Source: Nakaseomyces glabratus
Taxonomy: Eukaryota; Ascomycota; Saccharomycetes; Saccharomycetales; Saccharomycetaceae
DNA: 64,000 bases
Assembly (NCBI RefSeq): GCF_010111755.1
Contig: NC_088956.1
Span: 620,001 to 684,000, forward strand
Direction of reading: 5' to 3'
Under the pieces are notes generated by a model. It was not told where the DNA came from and did no database searches. It saw nothing but the letters and a program-made list of their open reading frames with translations. Shown piece by piece: positions 8,149-20,049 of this stretch. Each line of letters opens with the position of its first letter. The stretch's first letter is position 1. The translations under genes and the position numbers were made by a program.

Positions 8149-11100
8149 AGTTTGAATGCTAATTATATTCTAAAGTTTGAACAATTCTCTGTATTTTATG
8201 ATCCTATAGTTGTCTAATAACACTGAATGTACGCCATTGAATATACGTCTAATTTATATATGTGTGTGGCATCCCTTGTAATTAGAATTCTTTCAATTAA
8301 TCAATACGGAGCTGGGCATTTTCCACCAGGGATATTGAACTCCAGCACAAGTATTTGTGATGGGGTCAAAAGATACTAATTACAACCAAAATATAAAATG
8401 AAATGCATCATATACCGAAATGGTATAAAAAAATGGAAATTAAAAAGTCTATCAATTTCTATGCTAACCGAATATATATAATACTTGTAAATGCTAAAAT
8501 TAAAAATCCGAATATTGGGAATTTAATGTACAAATTTTGAACTGAAACTTGTAGTTAGGATGAGATAATAGCCATTGATTACACGATATTTTCATAACCG
8601 TTAAACAATGGATTACTCATACAAACAATCTTCTAAGATTTTGAAAGGCAAAACAATTGACTACCAGTGTATACTGCAGAATCAACTTTCAATTAGACAA
8701 CTGGACACACCTATTTTCGGATGGAGATAAAAGAAATTGTTTCGAGTTTGCTTGGTATCGACACTTGGACTGTGTTCTTCATTCCATCGTGACTGTTACT
8801 TGATGGGGGTAGAAGACTGTGACAGCAGACAATATCATCTTCAGAAGATAACTGCACAAAAATAACCAACCATTGAGGGCAAATGCCAAGCCTGATAATT
8901 ACTATAGGTGACTGTCTTCCTGTATCAATTTGGACCACCTTTGACTAGATACTAGAAGGCAGTACCTAAAAATCAAGGCTTTAATCAATGTGACGAACTA
9001 TGCGAAGGAAATTCTTGTACAAAAATGGACAATGATGATATCAGGTTACACATACCCAATTTGTGAAGATTCTAGTAGTAAGGATAGCAACTCTAGTAGA
9101 TTTCTTAAACTCCAACCTCTAAAAAACGAGTATACCAATGGTCTCTTAAAAGAGTCAAAGAGTGCTTGTAATGGTTTACAAATGCTTTGCCTAATCCAAA
9201 AACAAATGCCAAAATAATTTGAGTAAAAAGTTTCCAACTCATCTTTTGAAGCTTTTATAGGCTCTTGAAAAGAATGCCAACCAAGGATTCACAATAATCC
9301 GAAGCAATTTGTTAAAAATGTTAGAGAAGAATAACTAATTCTTCTGCATCTTAAATAAAAAAACGAATTAATTGTGTGACAGAATCTTTACCAATCACAA
9401 TAACCACCTAATGATTGGAAAAAGGATCAATGGCTAAACATTTTTTCAAGCGCCATACAGTTGCAGTAAAAGAGGATCAGAAACTAGTAATGAAATACCA
9501 CCAAATGATAATAATTCAAAAATTTTATTAAAATGGAAAGAACCTATGGTTGGAAATAAAAAGATATAGAAATATCATTCAACATTTTTCCCTCAAGTGA
9601 AGGACTAATTCACTAACACAACATCTAAGAAATAGAATCCCAGTATTGTTGTAGCAGGTTAACAGTGACGAACAGTTGAACCTACGGTTGGCTCTGACTC
9701 TAAGAGAGAAACAACATTGGATTGCATTTCCCTATCTTTCTATATCCCCATTAGTAAATTTCCATTTTACTAAATTTTAAAGAAAATTATTCGTTGGCAA
9801 AATTATCTTATACTCAAATTATTCAGAACATAAGAAAAGATTTATTGGGGGAAATGATGATCAAAACATTTGTATAAGTTATAATAACTCATACAAATTT
9901 CTTGAATCACCATATTTAACATCTTTTCCCCACTTGTATAAGGCCAAGAAAGAAAGAACAGTAATTATGAAGAAGAAAGCGTTAACATCGTATCCATAAA
10001 TTTGGGTAACAAAGATGATTTTTGTTCAGTTTATATACATTTCCCAAATATAGACAAATTCAAATAATAGAGTTCACATTCAAAATAATATTTTATTTAG
10101 AAGAAATTATTACTATAATGTCAATTACTATTACAGAACCAAAAATAACAGGCAAAAAAGAAAAGAATTATTGTAAATATATTTGTAAATGTGTATACTT
10201 CGTTGCATTACGAATTAAGAATCCGTGCAAAGAAAAGGAGAGGGCTTCTACGGAGGCTCATCGCCAAACAAAAAATAAAGACCATTATCGTTTTGCAGAA
10301 AGAGCTATAATACGCATTGAATTACCAATTGATGTGGCACAATAGAAAAGAGGGTATAATCCACAAGGAAAATGCAAACAGATTCCAATATTTGGAATTG
10401 AGGATATTATAGTCCTATTTGCGGTTGTGCACAAAAATCTGAGAACAAACGATATGGATCCATTATGTGAAGTCTAAGAAAGAAATGGGCCCATTGAAGA
10501 AATACTTGGACAAGGTGTTGTCAAATTAGCTAAACCAGAAATAGCTACGGAGCCAATTGCTAGATCATCTCGTTTCACTACAATGTGATCATGCCACTTA
10601 GAATTTACAAAATGTGGTAAACGTTCCGAATGTTTTTCTCTTGGCTACCGTTTCTTTCTTTTTTGGGTTTTTTCCCTAAAAAGTCTTAATTTTAGTTTCG
10701 TACTTCTCAAGGTTAACTTCTTGAAAAGGTGTAGCGGAGAGTTGCGATGAGATAGGCACACAGAACAACTGAAGGAAAAAAAAATAGAAAGACCATAACA
10801 AAGCCGAGGATGGTTATTGTAGCACTCAGAACCCGCACGGACAACACCTTTCCCTTACTCCATTGATGCCTTTCTTTTAGTAGTAACTCTCAGAGATGTA
10901 ATATGAACAATCATGACAGACCCGAGGCGCACGTTAGTGGGAGGATTTTATTTCAAAAGTCTTCCTTTTCATTTGAGAGTAGTAGTATTTTCGCCTAAGG
11001 ATTTCGTATACTTCAAAATATTGCGACCCTCAAGGAACTGCTGCTATTATGTGGGGTGTTAATACAATATTTTGTTGTTTTGTGTGGGCAAACTAAAAAT

Positions 11101-13581
11101 ATGGATAACTACCATACGACAGTTTGTGGGGGGAGAGGGTAGAGAGGTGGGAGAAGCCGGATATCACGATAAAATTTAGTACTACAGTTGGTTGAAGTCA
11201 AATTATAGGAAAGTATCTGTCATTCACTAAGTCGGGACCATCTCATAAAAAAATTCTTCTCAGCTATGCGTCTAGCAAGCTGCTTTTGGGCATTTTTTGG
11301 CTCTCTAATTCGTCAGACCATAGTGCACAGCCATGTTCGTTGGATATCGAGCTAATTTACGCAGATATCTCTGGGAGAGGAGCTAGATTTTCGTTAAGAA
11401 ATATGTAAGAATAGAAGTCCAGGAATACTATTATCGTACAGCCCCCAATAAGAACGTACTTTCTGTGACAAGAAGGGTTACCGCGGTGTGTGTTTGTGGC
11501 GGGTTATGGTTGATAGTCTTGCTCCTCAAGATGGCAAGCTCCGCTGTTTAACTCCCTTAATTTTATATGTTTACTATCTTACGATTTTGTTGTCTCTAAA
11601 CTAAATATATTTGCCTCAAATGATGTAGTTAAATTTCCTTCTGCTCTTCATAATCGTTACGCCCCAAGGAATATTTTTTGTACCATTTCAAGTGCTCTTG
11701 ACAATGCGAGACAAGGAATTAGGGACACAATGGACTTTTTTTCATGGCCCAAATTCTTTTTATTTTGAGGACCCATTGTCACATCAAAAGACCTCAAAAA
11801 AGATGTGATAATACAAACAAAAGAAAGAGCTTATCTTACTTCCGTATTTCGATATTTAAACTTAAACAAGGACATGGAGATGGTATCTATATTCTACGAA
11901 AGGGGGATTGGAACTTTGCAGTTTCTTTCGGAGCAATTGAGAGAGTTTTTGTCTGATGCTGATGCATGCAACGTGAAGGGACAAAAAGATGGCTACTAGA
12001 ATACTTGAGGTAATATAGTGGTCAAATTTTCTTGGTTATGCTGGCCCAGGTAATTGATTTTTGAGAGATATTTTGATAAATTTTCGGGTATTGCATCCGA
12101 TGGTCCGAAAAGCGCTTGTTTGTTTACAGATTCTACAGTGGGAAATGGAATATATACGAAACCGTAATTACTACTCACAGAAGGTTGTAGTGTCCCAATG
12201 TTATACATTATATAAGTTAAGTAGTGGCATTTCTTTTTTTTTACTCGAGGCAGAATGTTTTTTAGGTCTTGTGTAAAGGTGACAAGAATACAGCATTCTA
12301 CACTTCTATCTCAAGTTCGAGTATACCGGCAAAATTTTAGAATAAACGGAAACTGAAGATATTGATAGGTTGTGAAAAAGAACGGAAGGCTTGGCTTTGC
12401 ATAGTTTCTGTCCTTAACCTCTACCCCATTATAATGCTTAAATGCTGTCAAGGCTACCTTTGATTACATATCGAATTGCTACAATTTCTTTTTTTTTTCA
12501 TTTCTTTCCTTTGATTATGCATCTTTCTTTGCATATATCTACAAGGAATTGCTTTTCCTATTTATGTTCTCGATATTTGTAATAAAATTCCTTTTCTTTT
12601 TGCTATTCCTATTTTGGAACATTGTACTTCCAGGGGAACAAATGAGATGGGAAATTGTGCCAAAGAACAGTTAAAAACTAAAAAAAATATGTGCCTAAAG
12701 GAGGGTTCCTATTAGCGAGCAATATCATCAAATGACGGCATACACTCCCAGTTTACAATACAAGTAATGACAGGCCCCACTATTTCACATCTTAAACTGC
12801 TAAAAAAATGCGTGTAATTTTAGATTTTGGTGTCAAAAAAAAAAAAAGAAATTCCTTCTGGAGTATAAAATAGGCAAGTCGCTACTTGTTCATCCGCGGC
12901 CCGAAACAAACGTAGTATATGTTGTCATTACGTTGTTTTCTGATAGATCTCATCTCATCGGATTTTGACTTCCTCGCTTAATCCCCACAAGCCTTTCTCA
13001 AATGCCTTCAGAACAGTCCGTATAATATGAAAATGACAGTATTACTAAGGGAAAAAAAAGAAATAATTGCAGGAAAGAGGCACTAATCTTGCATTTTTGC
13101 ACACAAATTTCGTAGCAAAAACCGAAAATCAACTTTTTCCCTAAGAAGCAACTGTAGTATCTACTAAAAAAGCTGTAGTTGAATTAGCATTGAAAATATT
13201 CTACTTTCTTTTTTTTAGTTATTTCTTCGATGAAGGTTTTAATGAATGCGGAACCTAATGACGCATAACTTACAGTTCAATTGGTAATATCAATCGCTTA
13301 TGGATATTATGACAACCAAGTTCAAGAACCATCACAAGTGAGCTATGTATAACCCCTATTTCGATGGGGGGGAGAAAGATTCTGTGGTACTAATTAGACA
13401 GTTCACGGCATACTTTATAGAAATACATTATTTTAGGACGCTGCTTCACAATTAGGCCATCAACTAATGTACAAGTATGACAGAACCCATTTTGGTTATT
13501 CTTTCCAATAGTCTTTTTTCCTAAAACAATAATGTAGTATTTGGATGCAGCTGTTAAACAAAAATGTCAATCAAAATAGAT
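8149..13581. other. 5.4-kb gene-poor region between ARA2 and tRNA-Trp
   Basis: The longest stretch without a supportable gene. It begins with the ARA2 promoter. Open stretches (such as 8608-8730 plus, 8945-9217 plus, 10022-10345 plus, 11805-11999 plus, 11996-12208 minus) are short, mostly lack ATG starts and match nothing I recognise. In-frame stops occur at about the spacing expected by chance. T-rich tracts lie near 10650-10680 and 12470-12620. I searched by eye for spliceosomal RNA starts, a centromere, further tRNAs and LTR pairs and saw none. It coincides with one breakpoint of a local inversion and with positions where ancestral genes appear to be lost. Confidence 0.6.
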
Positions 13582-13689
13582 GAAGCGGTGGCTCAATGGT
13601 AGAGCTTTCGACTCCAGTTAAACTCTGGGACTTCCTCGGAATTCATGATTGCAATCGAAGGGTTGCAGGTTCAATTCCTGTCCGTTTCA
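13582..13689 (+). tRNA. tRNA-Trp (anticodon CCA), with intron
   Basis: Starts GAAGCGGTGGCTCAATGG and ends with the T arm GGTTCAATTCC and CCGTTTCA; the acceptor arms pair over 7 bp with one G-T. Anticodon CCA is at 13614-13616. By comparison with S. cerevisiae tRNA-Trp, an intron of about 36 nt (13618-13653) leaves a 72-nt mature tRNA. Position 37 is G, where S. cerevisiae has A. A T7 run (13696-13702) is the RNA polymerase III terminator. Confidence 0.97.
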
Positions 13690-13956
13690 TTTATATTTTT
13701 TTAGTAATTCAACTAGTATTCGTATAAAGGTAGACACAGTAATAACTGTGTGATTGATGTTGAAGAGACCTGAATGTTCATTATTAACTCGATGAGATAA
13801 ATGTATGCTTCCTGTACGCTTTGTACTGTAAAACTCAACCTCTCATTATATTTTTATTCCGAAAAGTGCCAGTGAGAAGTACACTTCCATTCTGTTTTTG
13901 ATATAGTACAATTGGTCAAAGCCGCGGATAAAGTCAATAGAGACTGCCTATAAGAT

Positions 13957-14481
13957 ATGAGCGAAAAACACCACGCAGACTACACCAACTTTAATGCCAC
14001 TGACAGATCCGAGGCTCTTCAGCTTCTGATTGATTCATATGAAGCCCTAGCTATGGACCAAAGGAATTGGGTTTGTAACTTGGCTAATGCTGCTTCATTG
14101 CTTTGGCATGCATACAAATCCTTAAACGTCAACGTAAATTGGACGGGGTTTTATATAAGAAATGGTGAAAAAGAGCAACTATTACTGGGACCATTTCAAG
14201 GAAAAGTCGCTTGTCAGACAATAGATTTTGGCAGAGGTGTTTGTGGTATTGCTGCAAGTTCACAAGAAACACAGTTAGTACCAGATGTAGACAAATTTCC
14301 AGGACACATTGCATGCGATGGTGAGACTAAGAGTGAGATTGTTGTTCCAATTGTGTCTCAGAGCGGTAAAACTCTAGGTGTTATTGATTTAGATTGTCTT
14401 GATTTTGAAGGGTTCACTGATGTCGATAAAGAATATCTTGAAAAGCTGGCATTGGCAATTACCAAGAGTTGTGACTTCTAA
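13957..14481 (+). CDS. Free methionine-R-sulfoxide reductase (GAF domain), YKL069W orthologue
   Basis: 174 residues forming a single GAF domain. The three cysteines of the fRMsr family are at Cys86 (KVACQT), Cys96 (RGVCGIA) and Cys120 (HIACDG), offset by five from the S. cerevisiae Cys91/101/125. The enzyme reduces free methionine-R-sulfoxide using disulfide chemistry recycled by thioredoxin, a cytosolic antioxidant function. In S. cerevisiae the orthologue is next to NUP100 on chromosome XI; here it sits by CSM3 and NUP116, so the two sister tracks are interleaved. It is convergent with CSM3, 130 bp apart. Confidence 0.95.
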   Translation: MSEKHHADYTNFNATDRSEALQLLIDSYEALAMDQRNWVCNLANAASLLWHAYKSLNVNVNWTGFYIRNGEKEQLLLGPFQGKVACQTIDFGRGVCGIAASSQETQLVPDVDKFPGHIACDGETKSEIVVPIVSQSGKTLGVIDLDCLDFEGFTDVDKEYLEKLALAITKSCDF

Positions 14482-14611
14482 AGTTCTGACTACATGTACT
14501 TGATGTATTATATCATCACAAAACTCAACTATTATATAGCTAATTCCAATAAAAATCTCTGTTATTATTCAAACTTAAAAACTTTGGTTAAATATTTGTA
14601 CAAGTAAATTT

Positions 14612-15541
14612 CTAAAATCCTAGTTCCTTCATTGCATCAAGGGCATCCTCATCTTCTTCTTCGCCTGGGTCAATCCCAGTATCCTTATCGTCACCTAGCT
14701 CTTCAATCTTTTGTGTTGCATAATTATTGAGTTCTTCTTCCATAGCAAGCAATTCGTCTTCTTCTGAAATGCCAATAACAGTACCATCACTATTGGTAAC
14801 CCCCTTAGGATTATTATCAGAGATAGGTAGGGTCGTGTCTGATGTTGGAACAGCATGTGTGTTTGAAGTAGCACTTTCGTGAGCTATTGAAGAAGGAGGA
14901 GGAACACTTCTATATAAATCACTGTCATCATCATCTTCTTCATCTCTAGCAAATAAGTGCCTTGTTGTTTCTTGGCCACCCGTTATCAGTTGATTGGTGT
15001 CGTTCTCTACATTATTATTCTCATCATTACTATTCGCATCATTATTTGGTAGTTGTGTGCTAGTTACTGGTTGACTGTTATTAGCGGGATTCTGTTTGTC
15101 ACTTCTATATCCATCACCAAACTGATTTTCCATATCAGCGCGAAAAAGTTCCGTTCTATAGTTCCTTAAATCTGCATCTGTCTTTCCCAGACTGTTGCAA
15201 AGCCTTACAAAATCTTTAAATTTAGCCTTAGGGAATAATTCGTGAGCCCACAGCTGATAGAACTGAATAATATGTTCCAGATTTTTATAAGTGGACCTTG
15301 ACTTTGAGATACGTACGCGTTTGGGCGCATGTTTCATAACATACGGGAGGCCATTGGGACTCAGAAGTCTTTCTGCTGTTAACTTCACCTGCGGCCGCCT
15401 GACTTTTGCATTTACTGCTGTAGGATCATCATTAATCATGGTTGGATCGCTCGCTACTCCGCCGGTCAGCGGGTCTTCTATTTCAGCATGTTGTGTTGGC
15501 TCAGCACCAACACCTAGCATTAGCATATCATCTTCATCCAT
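14612..15541 (-). CDS. CSM3: Replication fork checkpoint protein Csm3 (Swi3/TIPIN family)
   Basis: 309 residues (S. cerevisiae Csm3 has 317). The Swi3 domain is at about residues 50-138, including VKLTAERLLSPNGLPYV, IQFYQLWAHELFPKAKF and DFVRLCNSLGKTDADLR. The C-terminal half is acidic and disordered. Csm3 forms the fork-protection complex with Tof1 and Mrc1, stabilising stalled forks and supporting sister-chromatid cohesion. It is divergent from NUP116 as in S. cerevisiae, but the whole block is flipped relative to its flanks. Confidence 0.93.
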   Translation of the reverse strand: MDEDDMLMLGVGAEPTQHAEIEDPLTGGVASDPTMINDDPTAVNAKVRRPQVKLTAERLLSPNGLPYVMKHAPKRVRISKSRSTYKNLEHIIQFYQLWAHELFPKAKFKDFVRLCNSLGKTDADLRNYRTELFRADMENQFGDGYRSDKQNPANNSQPVTSTQLPNNDANSNDENNNVENDTNQLITGGQETTRHLFARDEEDDDDSDLYRSVPPPSSIAHESATSNTHAVPTSDTTLPISDNNPKGVTNSDGTVIGISEEDELLAMEEELNNYATQKIEELGDDKDTGIDPGEEEDEDALDAMKELGF

Positions 15542-16263
15542 ATTTTTTTAGTATGGCTATATCTACTAAAATTTTCTGGTTAATGACTATACCATGGTAA
15601 TTTATTTCAATGACACTTGCAGTTATATTGATGAAGTATTGACGACTTCTCCAAGCTCATCGCATTTCGTTTGCTGGTGACAAAACGCGTTACATAGTTA
15701 CAGTCAAGTGATCTCCCCTTGTGTAATGATATTAGTATGGATCACATCAGCTCTGATACCTCTATATTTCAGGAGATGGACATTTGGAATATTTATATGA
15801 GAATAAAATACATTGAAATGCGATGTCGTAGATGTCTAATTAACATTTCCAATTCTTAGACTTTATACAAAAATAAGATGCTACAGATTATACCGATTAT
15901 ACAGAACACAAAAGCGAGATTGGTAAATATATTGAGACCCCTGGATATTATATTATATATCTCTTACTTGTTCTACAGCAGCAAAGCTTTTATAGAAAGA
16001 ATTGCATGAGAGAGGTAACAAGAATACTTGTATAAGTCGGTTCATAAAATCGTGTGATACGGGGTGCTGTGATGTAGACAATTTAACTAAGATCTCAGGT
16101 CAAGCGAATACTGGAAGGGCAATTCCATTGTGGTTAAGAAGGAAATATCGAGTGTAGAACTTGAAGTCAGAATTGATTCGTAACTATTTCAAGCATACAT
16201 ACCATTCGAATATTGGTACTGAACCAATTGTTTGAACAATTAGCAGTTTGATTAGGCTTAGCT
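15542..16263. other. CSM3-NUP116 divergent promoter region
   Basis: 722 bp with no gene. A single PAC-type octamer, CTCATCGC (15656-15663), lies about 115 bp upstream of the CSM3 ATG. Otherwise AT-rich with nothing recognised. Confidence 0.55.
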
Positions 16264-19200
16264 ATGTTTGGTCAGCCTAGGTTGTTTGGTGCGAACTCGC
16301 AGCCGTTTGGATCTACTAATAATACTGGATCAACAGGCGCATTTGGAAATGTACAAAACAACAATGTTCAATCTGGTTTTAGTGGTTTTGGTAGCAACAA
16401 CAACGCAAGCAATGCACCACAAAGCGGTGCTTTTGGAGCAAATACCAGTAGTTTGAACTCTCCTTTTGGATCAAACAACAATGCCATGGGAACTCCATCC
16501 AATTCCACAACAAGTGGAGGTGGTCTTTTCGGTATGCAGAACCCTAATACATCTGGAATGGCTGGTGGCAACTCTTTATTTGGTATGAACAATAATGGGA
16601 ATACAGGAACTACAATGATGGGTGGCTTGCCCGTCGGTGGTATGAATGCTGGTGCTGGTACTGGTACTGCAATTAAACCATTTCAGGTTGTGGAAGAGAA
16701 GGACATGACAACCAATGCTATTAATATGTATCAAAGTATCACCTTTATGAATGAGTACCGCAACTATTCTTTTGAAGAATTGAGAATGCAAGATTATAAA
16801 GCTGGTAGAAAATTTGCTAACAGTTCCGCTACTTCAACTGGTTTTGGCACGGGCCAAAATCAGCAGTTTGGTGCATTTGGTAATACTAATTCAGCACAGC
16901 CTGGTGCACAATCTAGTCCATTCGGCCAAAAGCCAGCATCCGGAGGTTTATTTGGAGGTAATGGTGTGGGATCCACCTCAACAGGTCTTTTTGGATCCAA
17001 TCAGACCTCTACAAATACTTTTGGTGCTAACAACGGAAGCACATTTGGAAACAATGCTGCAAGTAGTGGCGGTCTTTTCGGTAGCACAAATAATACCAAT
17101 ACCAACACTGGGATGTTTGGTTCAGCATCTAATGCAAATTCGGGAGGTTTATTCAACCAACAGAATCAAACACAACAACAACAATCATCTCCCTTCGGGG
17201 CTTCCAGTGGTTTTGGTAAACCTCCTGCATCTTCTGGAGGGCTGTTCGGGCAAACTGGCGCTAACCCATTTAGTAGCAATAATGCTAATACTGCTTTTGG
17301 ACAAACTGCGCAACAACAAACGCCAAATCAGGGAGGTCTTTTTGGTCAAAGCAATCAATCACAAGGCACCGGGCTTTTTGGTCAGTCAGGGCAACAACAA
17401 CCTCAGGGCGGTCTTTTTGGTCAAGCTGCTAATGGTAATTCCTTATTTGGTAGTAAACCTCAACCATCGACTGGTTTTGGGCAACAGACAACTAGTGCCG
17501 GCGGATTCGGGTCTTCGGGAGGTTTATTTGGAGGGCAAAATACACAACAACAAGGCGGATTATTTAACCAAACTTCTCAAACCCAAACTGGTGGTCTTTT
17601 TGGACAAAATCAGCCACCAAATCAAGCGGGTGGGTTATTCTCACAAACTCAAAATACAAATGCTAATTCACCCTTTGGAATGAAATCAGCTACTCCTGCT
17701 GGAGGGCTATTTGGAAATAACCAAGGCCAACAAGGAGGTGGTATTTTCAATCAGAATCAAAATCAACAACAAGGAAACACTACAGGCTTGTTTGGTGGTG
17801 GCCAAAGTCAGCAAACTCAATCTAATACGGCGGGCAGCTTATTCGGCCAAAAACCCACTGGTTTTGGTTCTACTGCACAACCCAATACCTCTTCGTTTGG
17901 TAATACTCAGTCTTCTGGAGGTCTATTCGGTAACAAAAGTACTGGAGGTGGACTTTTTGGATCGACTAATACTCAAAATACTACCCCTAGCTTTGGATCT
18001 GGTGGAACTCAGTCTTTGTTGGGTGCAAAGCCTGCTGGTGGTTTGGGTGGTTTGGGTGCACAGCAACCTGCAGCAACTCAAACATCTGGTTTGTTCAACA
18101 AACCCGCTACCTCAACATCATTTGGTGGAACATCAAGTCTGTTTGGTAATAAAGCAGGACCTCAACAGGGTAGCACAGGTGGGTTGTTTGGTAGTAACTC
18201 AACCTCAAACATTGGTGCGGGTTTGGCTACTAGTCAACAGTTTTCAAATAATAGCGCTAATCAGCAAATAGGAAACCCCAGCCAAAATAACGATCAAGAA
18301 AAGTTACAACAACAGCAATTACTGGTCACTAATCCTTATGGAACGAATGAACTGTTTAGCAAGGTTCAACAAGCAGCACCGGGCTCAATGCAGGTTAGTG
18401 TGCAGATTCAGGTTAGTGCAACTAAGATTGATGCAGATAATAAAAAGAAAAGTGATTTAATTAGTGCCTATAAGCATACACCAAAACCTTTATTTGCAGC
18501 AGCTTTGTCTGGAAAAGGCCTCGTAGCTGAGAAAACTAATGAAATAAAAAATGATCTAGATAAAGAAACCTCAACAAGAATAATGAATAACGAGATTGAC
18601 GCTAATTTCCAACAAATTGGTTCAAAACTTTTCGAACCTGACTCTCTTATGTTCAAGCAGTTGTTAAAATCGAAAGGTAATCACAGGAATAAAGATTTGA
18701 AGAGCAAGGAGAAGCTTTTTATCGCAAATGTTGCTGATAGTAATTTGAACGAAGCCGATAAAGACAAGGCCAAAAATGAAATAGCTAAACTTAACGCTTC
18801 TCAGGTCGTTGCCACAACCTTGGCTTCTTCTGTGAGGGAGACTGAGAAACAGGAAAAAATTGAAACTGATATATGTAACGAGAATGCAATTTCTGAATCT
18901 AAGCTTGATGGCATTGATGATCTAGAATTTGTTGATGAAAATTATTATATTTCTCCTTCTCTTGATACATTAGCTACACTATCCAAATATGAAATTCAGA
19001 AGGTTGAGAATTTGGTTGTTGGCAATAAACAATATGGTAAGATTGAGTTCTTAGATCCTGTTGATCTGTCGGATATTCCTTTGGGTTCGATATGTGACGA
19101 TCTAGTAGTTTTTCAGCCGATGTCCGTCTTGTTATACAATAATAGCACCAACGTTCCTGAAAAGGGTAAAGGTCTAAATGTAAGGGCACGTATAAGTTGT

Positions 19201-19371
19201 TACAATTGTTATCCTTTAGACAAATCTACCAGAAAGCCAATCAAGGATCCTAACCATAGAATTATGGAAAGGTACTCAGAGAAGCTGAAGAAAATTCCTC
19301 ATACTCATTTTGAATCATATGATCCGGCTTCTGGAACATACTGCTTCACTGTTGATCATGCATTAATATAG
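16264..19371 (+). CDS. NUP116: FG-nucleoporin Nup116 (GLFG repeats, GLEBS motif)
   Basis: 1035 residues. The N-terminal two thirds are packed with GLFG and FG repeats separated by Asn/Gln/Ser/Thr spacers. A non-FG island at about residues 138-184 (FQVVEEKDMTTNAINMYQS and the following NEYRNYSFEELRMQDYKAG) is the GLEBS motif that binds Gle2. Among yeast GLFG proteins this marks Nup116 rather than Nup100. The C-terminal domain (about 893-1035) is the Nup98-type autoproteolytic fold that anchors the protein to the Nup82 complex; like S. cerevisiae Nup116 it ends without a cleavage motif. It acts in karyopherin and mRNA transport through the nuclear pore. Large ORFs in the +1 and +2 frames are shadows of the repeat bias. 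Confidence 0.97.
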   Translation: MFGQPRLFGANSQPFGSTNNTGSTGAFGNVQNNNVQSGFSGFGSNNNASNAPQSGAFGANTSSLNSPFGSNNNAMGTPSNSTTSGGGLFGMQNPNTSGMAGGNSLFGMNNNGNTGTTMMGGLPVGGMNAGAGTGTAIKPFQVVEEKDMTTNAINMYQSITFMNEYRNYSFEELRMQDYKAGRKFANSSATSTGFGTGQNQQFGAFGNTNSAQPGAQSSPFGQKPASGGLFGGNGVGSTSTGLFGSNQTSTNTFGANNGSTFGNNAASSGGLFGSTNNTNTNTGMFGSASNANSGGLFNQQNQTQQQQSSPFGASSGFGKPPASSGGLFGQTGANPFSSNNANTAFGQTAQQQTPNQGGLFGQSNQSQGTGLFGQSGQQQPQGGLFGQAANGNSLFGSKPQPSTGFGQQTTSAGGFGSSGGLFGGQNTQQQGGLFNQTSQTQTGGLFGQNQPPNQAGGLFSQTQNTNANSPFGMKSATPAGGLFGNNQGQQGGGIFNQNQNQQQGNTTGLFGGGQSQQTQSNTAGSLFGQKPTGFGSTAQPNTSSFGNTQSSGGLFGNKSTGGGLFGSTNTQNTTPSFGSGGTQSLLGAKPAGGLGGLGAQQPAATQTSGLFNKPATSTSFGGTSSLFGNKAGPQQGSTGGLFGSNSTSNIGAGLATSQQFSNNSANQQIGNPSQNNDQEKLQQQQLLVTNPYGTNELFSKVQQAAPGSMQVSVQIQVSATKIDADNKKKSDLISAYKHTPKPLFAAALSGKGLVAEKTNEIKNDLDKETSTRIMNNEIDANFQQIGSKLFEPDSLMFKQLLKSKGNHRNKDLKSKEKLFIANVADSNLNEADKDKAKNEIAKLNASQVVATTLASSVRETEKQEKIETDICNENAISESKLDGIDDLEFVDENYYISPSLDTLATLSKYEIQKVENLVVGNKQYGKIEFLDPVDLSDIPLGSICDDLVVFQPMSVLLYNNSTNVPEKGKGLNVRARISCYNCYPLDKSTRKPIKDPNHRIMERYSEKLKKIPHTHFESYDPASGTYCFTVDHALI

Positions 19372-19518
19372 TATTGTTCAGATAATTAGATATATCTTAC
19401 TTTACATATAAAAATTATTCTGTATTTCTTTAGGAGGTATATTCATGTAGATTTTGAGTAACTATGATCTTATATCTGGTTCACTAAGAAGCCCCATTCT
19501 CGGGCTGTAAAAAATAAC

Positions 19519-19590
19519 TGCCATCTCCTAGAATCGAACCAGGGTTTCATCGGCCACAACGATGTGTACTAACCACTATACTAAGATGGC
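19519..19590 (-). tRNA. tRNA-His (anticodon GTG)
   Basis: 72 nt, essentially identical to S. cerevisiae tRNA-His. On the minus strand it starts GCCATCTTAGTATAGTGG, has a GTG anticodon in TTGTGGC, a T arm GGTTCGATTCT, and a 3' end pairing with the 5' end. There is no intron. An A6 run on the plus strand (19509-19514) gives the minus-strand T6 terminator. It lies between the convergent ends of NUP116 and IOC4. Confidence 0.98.
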
Positions 19591-20049
19591 GCTAAACTCT
19601 GGGATGTTGGTGTTAAAATAACCTCAATTTGCTGAATCCTATAGGCATTCCAATATGTAAGAAACAAGGTACCAATAAAATGAAATCCATGGATGCTATT
19701 AGCCTGGATGATAGTACGCAATAGTTCTTTATACTCATGGTTATATGGACACTTACTGATGAAAATGACGGAAATTAGTCGAAAGAACACTCTATGCCAA
19801 TTTTTTATTTAGAAGTAATTAGATAACTTTCATTATATTTTAAAGTCAACTTATGTGTACTAGATTGATTGCGATTACCAGAGAAAATTGTAAGTAACTT
19901 TATCTATTTACTAATAACAAAGTTTATGTTAGTAGGTATTGAATGTTGAAATGCGTTACATTTTTACATCTTCGATCTTATTTTACGTTAATAAGAATAC
20001 TGTAATTAACTCAGATTTATTTGAAGATCTGAAAAGCTAAATAAGTAAA
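19591..20049. other. tRNA-His upstream flank / IOC4 3' flank
   Basis: 459 bp of AT-rich DNA. The 69-codon minus ORF at 19581-19790 overlaps the tRNA gene and is not credible. Nothing else was recognised. Confidence 0.5.

Noticed and set aside
8608..9217. Succession of protein-like peptides (ATG at 8608, open stretch 8945-9217) suggesting a large pseudogene
   Set aside because: Stops occur about every 13-15 codons in each frame, the chance rate for this base composition, and open stretches this long are expected by chance in the intergenic DNA of the window.
10022..10345. 107-codon plus-strand ORF and the continuing open stretches to about 10617
   Set aside because: It does not resemble a known family, both strands are open here, and stop spacing in the surrounding region is close to random. 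I could not support a gene or a named relic.
8149..13581. Telomerase RNA, RNase P RNA, SRP RNA or spliceosomal RNA in the gene desert
   Set aside because: I looked for their conserved 5' ends or templates and saw none; weakly conserved RNAs cannot be excluded by eye.
8149..13956. Centromere in the gene desert
   Set aside because: No CDEI (TCACRTG) followed by about 80 bp of AT-rich DNA and a CDEIII with central CCGAA was found; CCGAA occurrences lack the flanking pattern.
13200..13956. Solo LTR or retrotransposon near tRNA-Trp
   Set aside because: No TGT...ACA bounded element with a target-site duplication could be seen near this tRNA or the other two.
16814..18271. 289- and 186-codon ORFs within NUP116 in another frame
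   Set aside because: The repeat bias of FG codons keeps the +1 and +2 frames open; the true frame is the nucleoporin.
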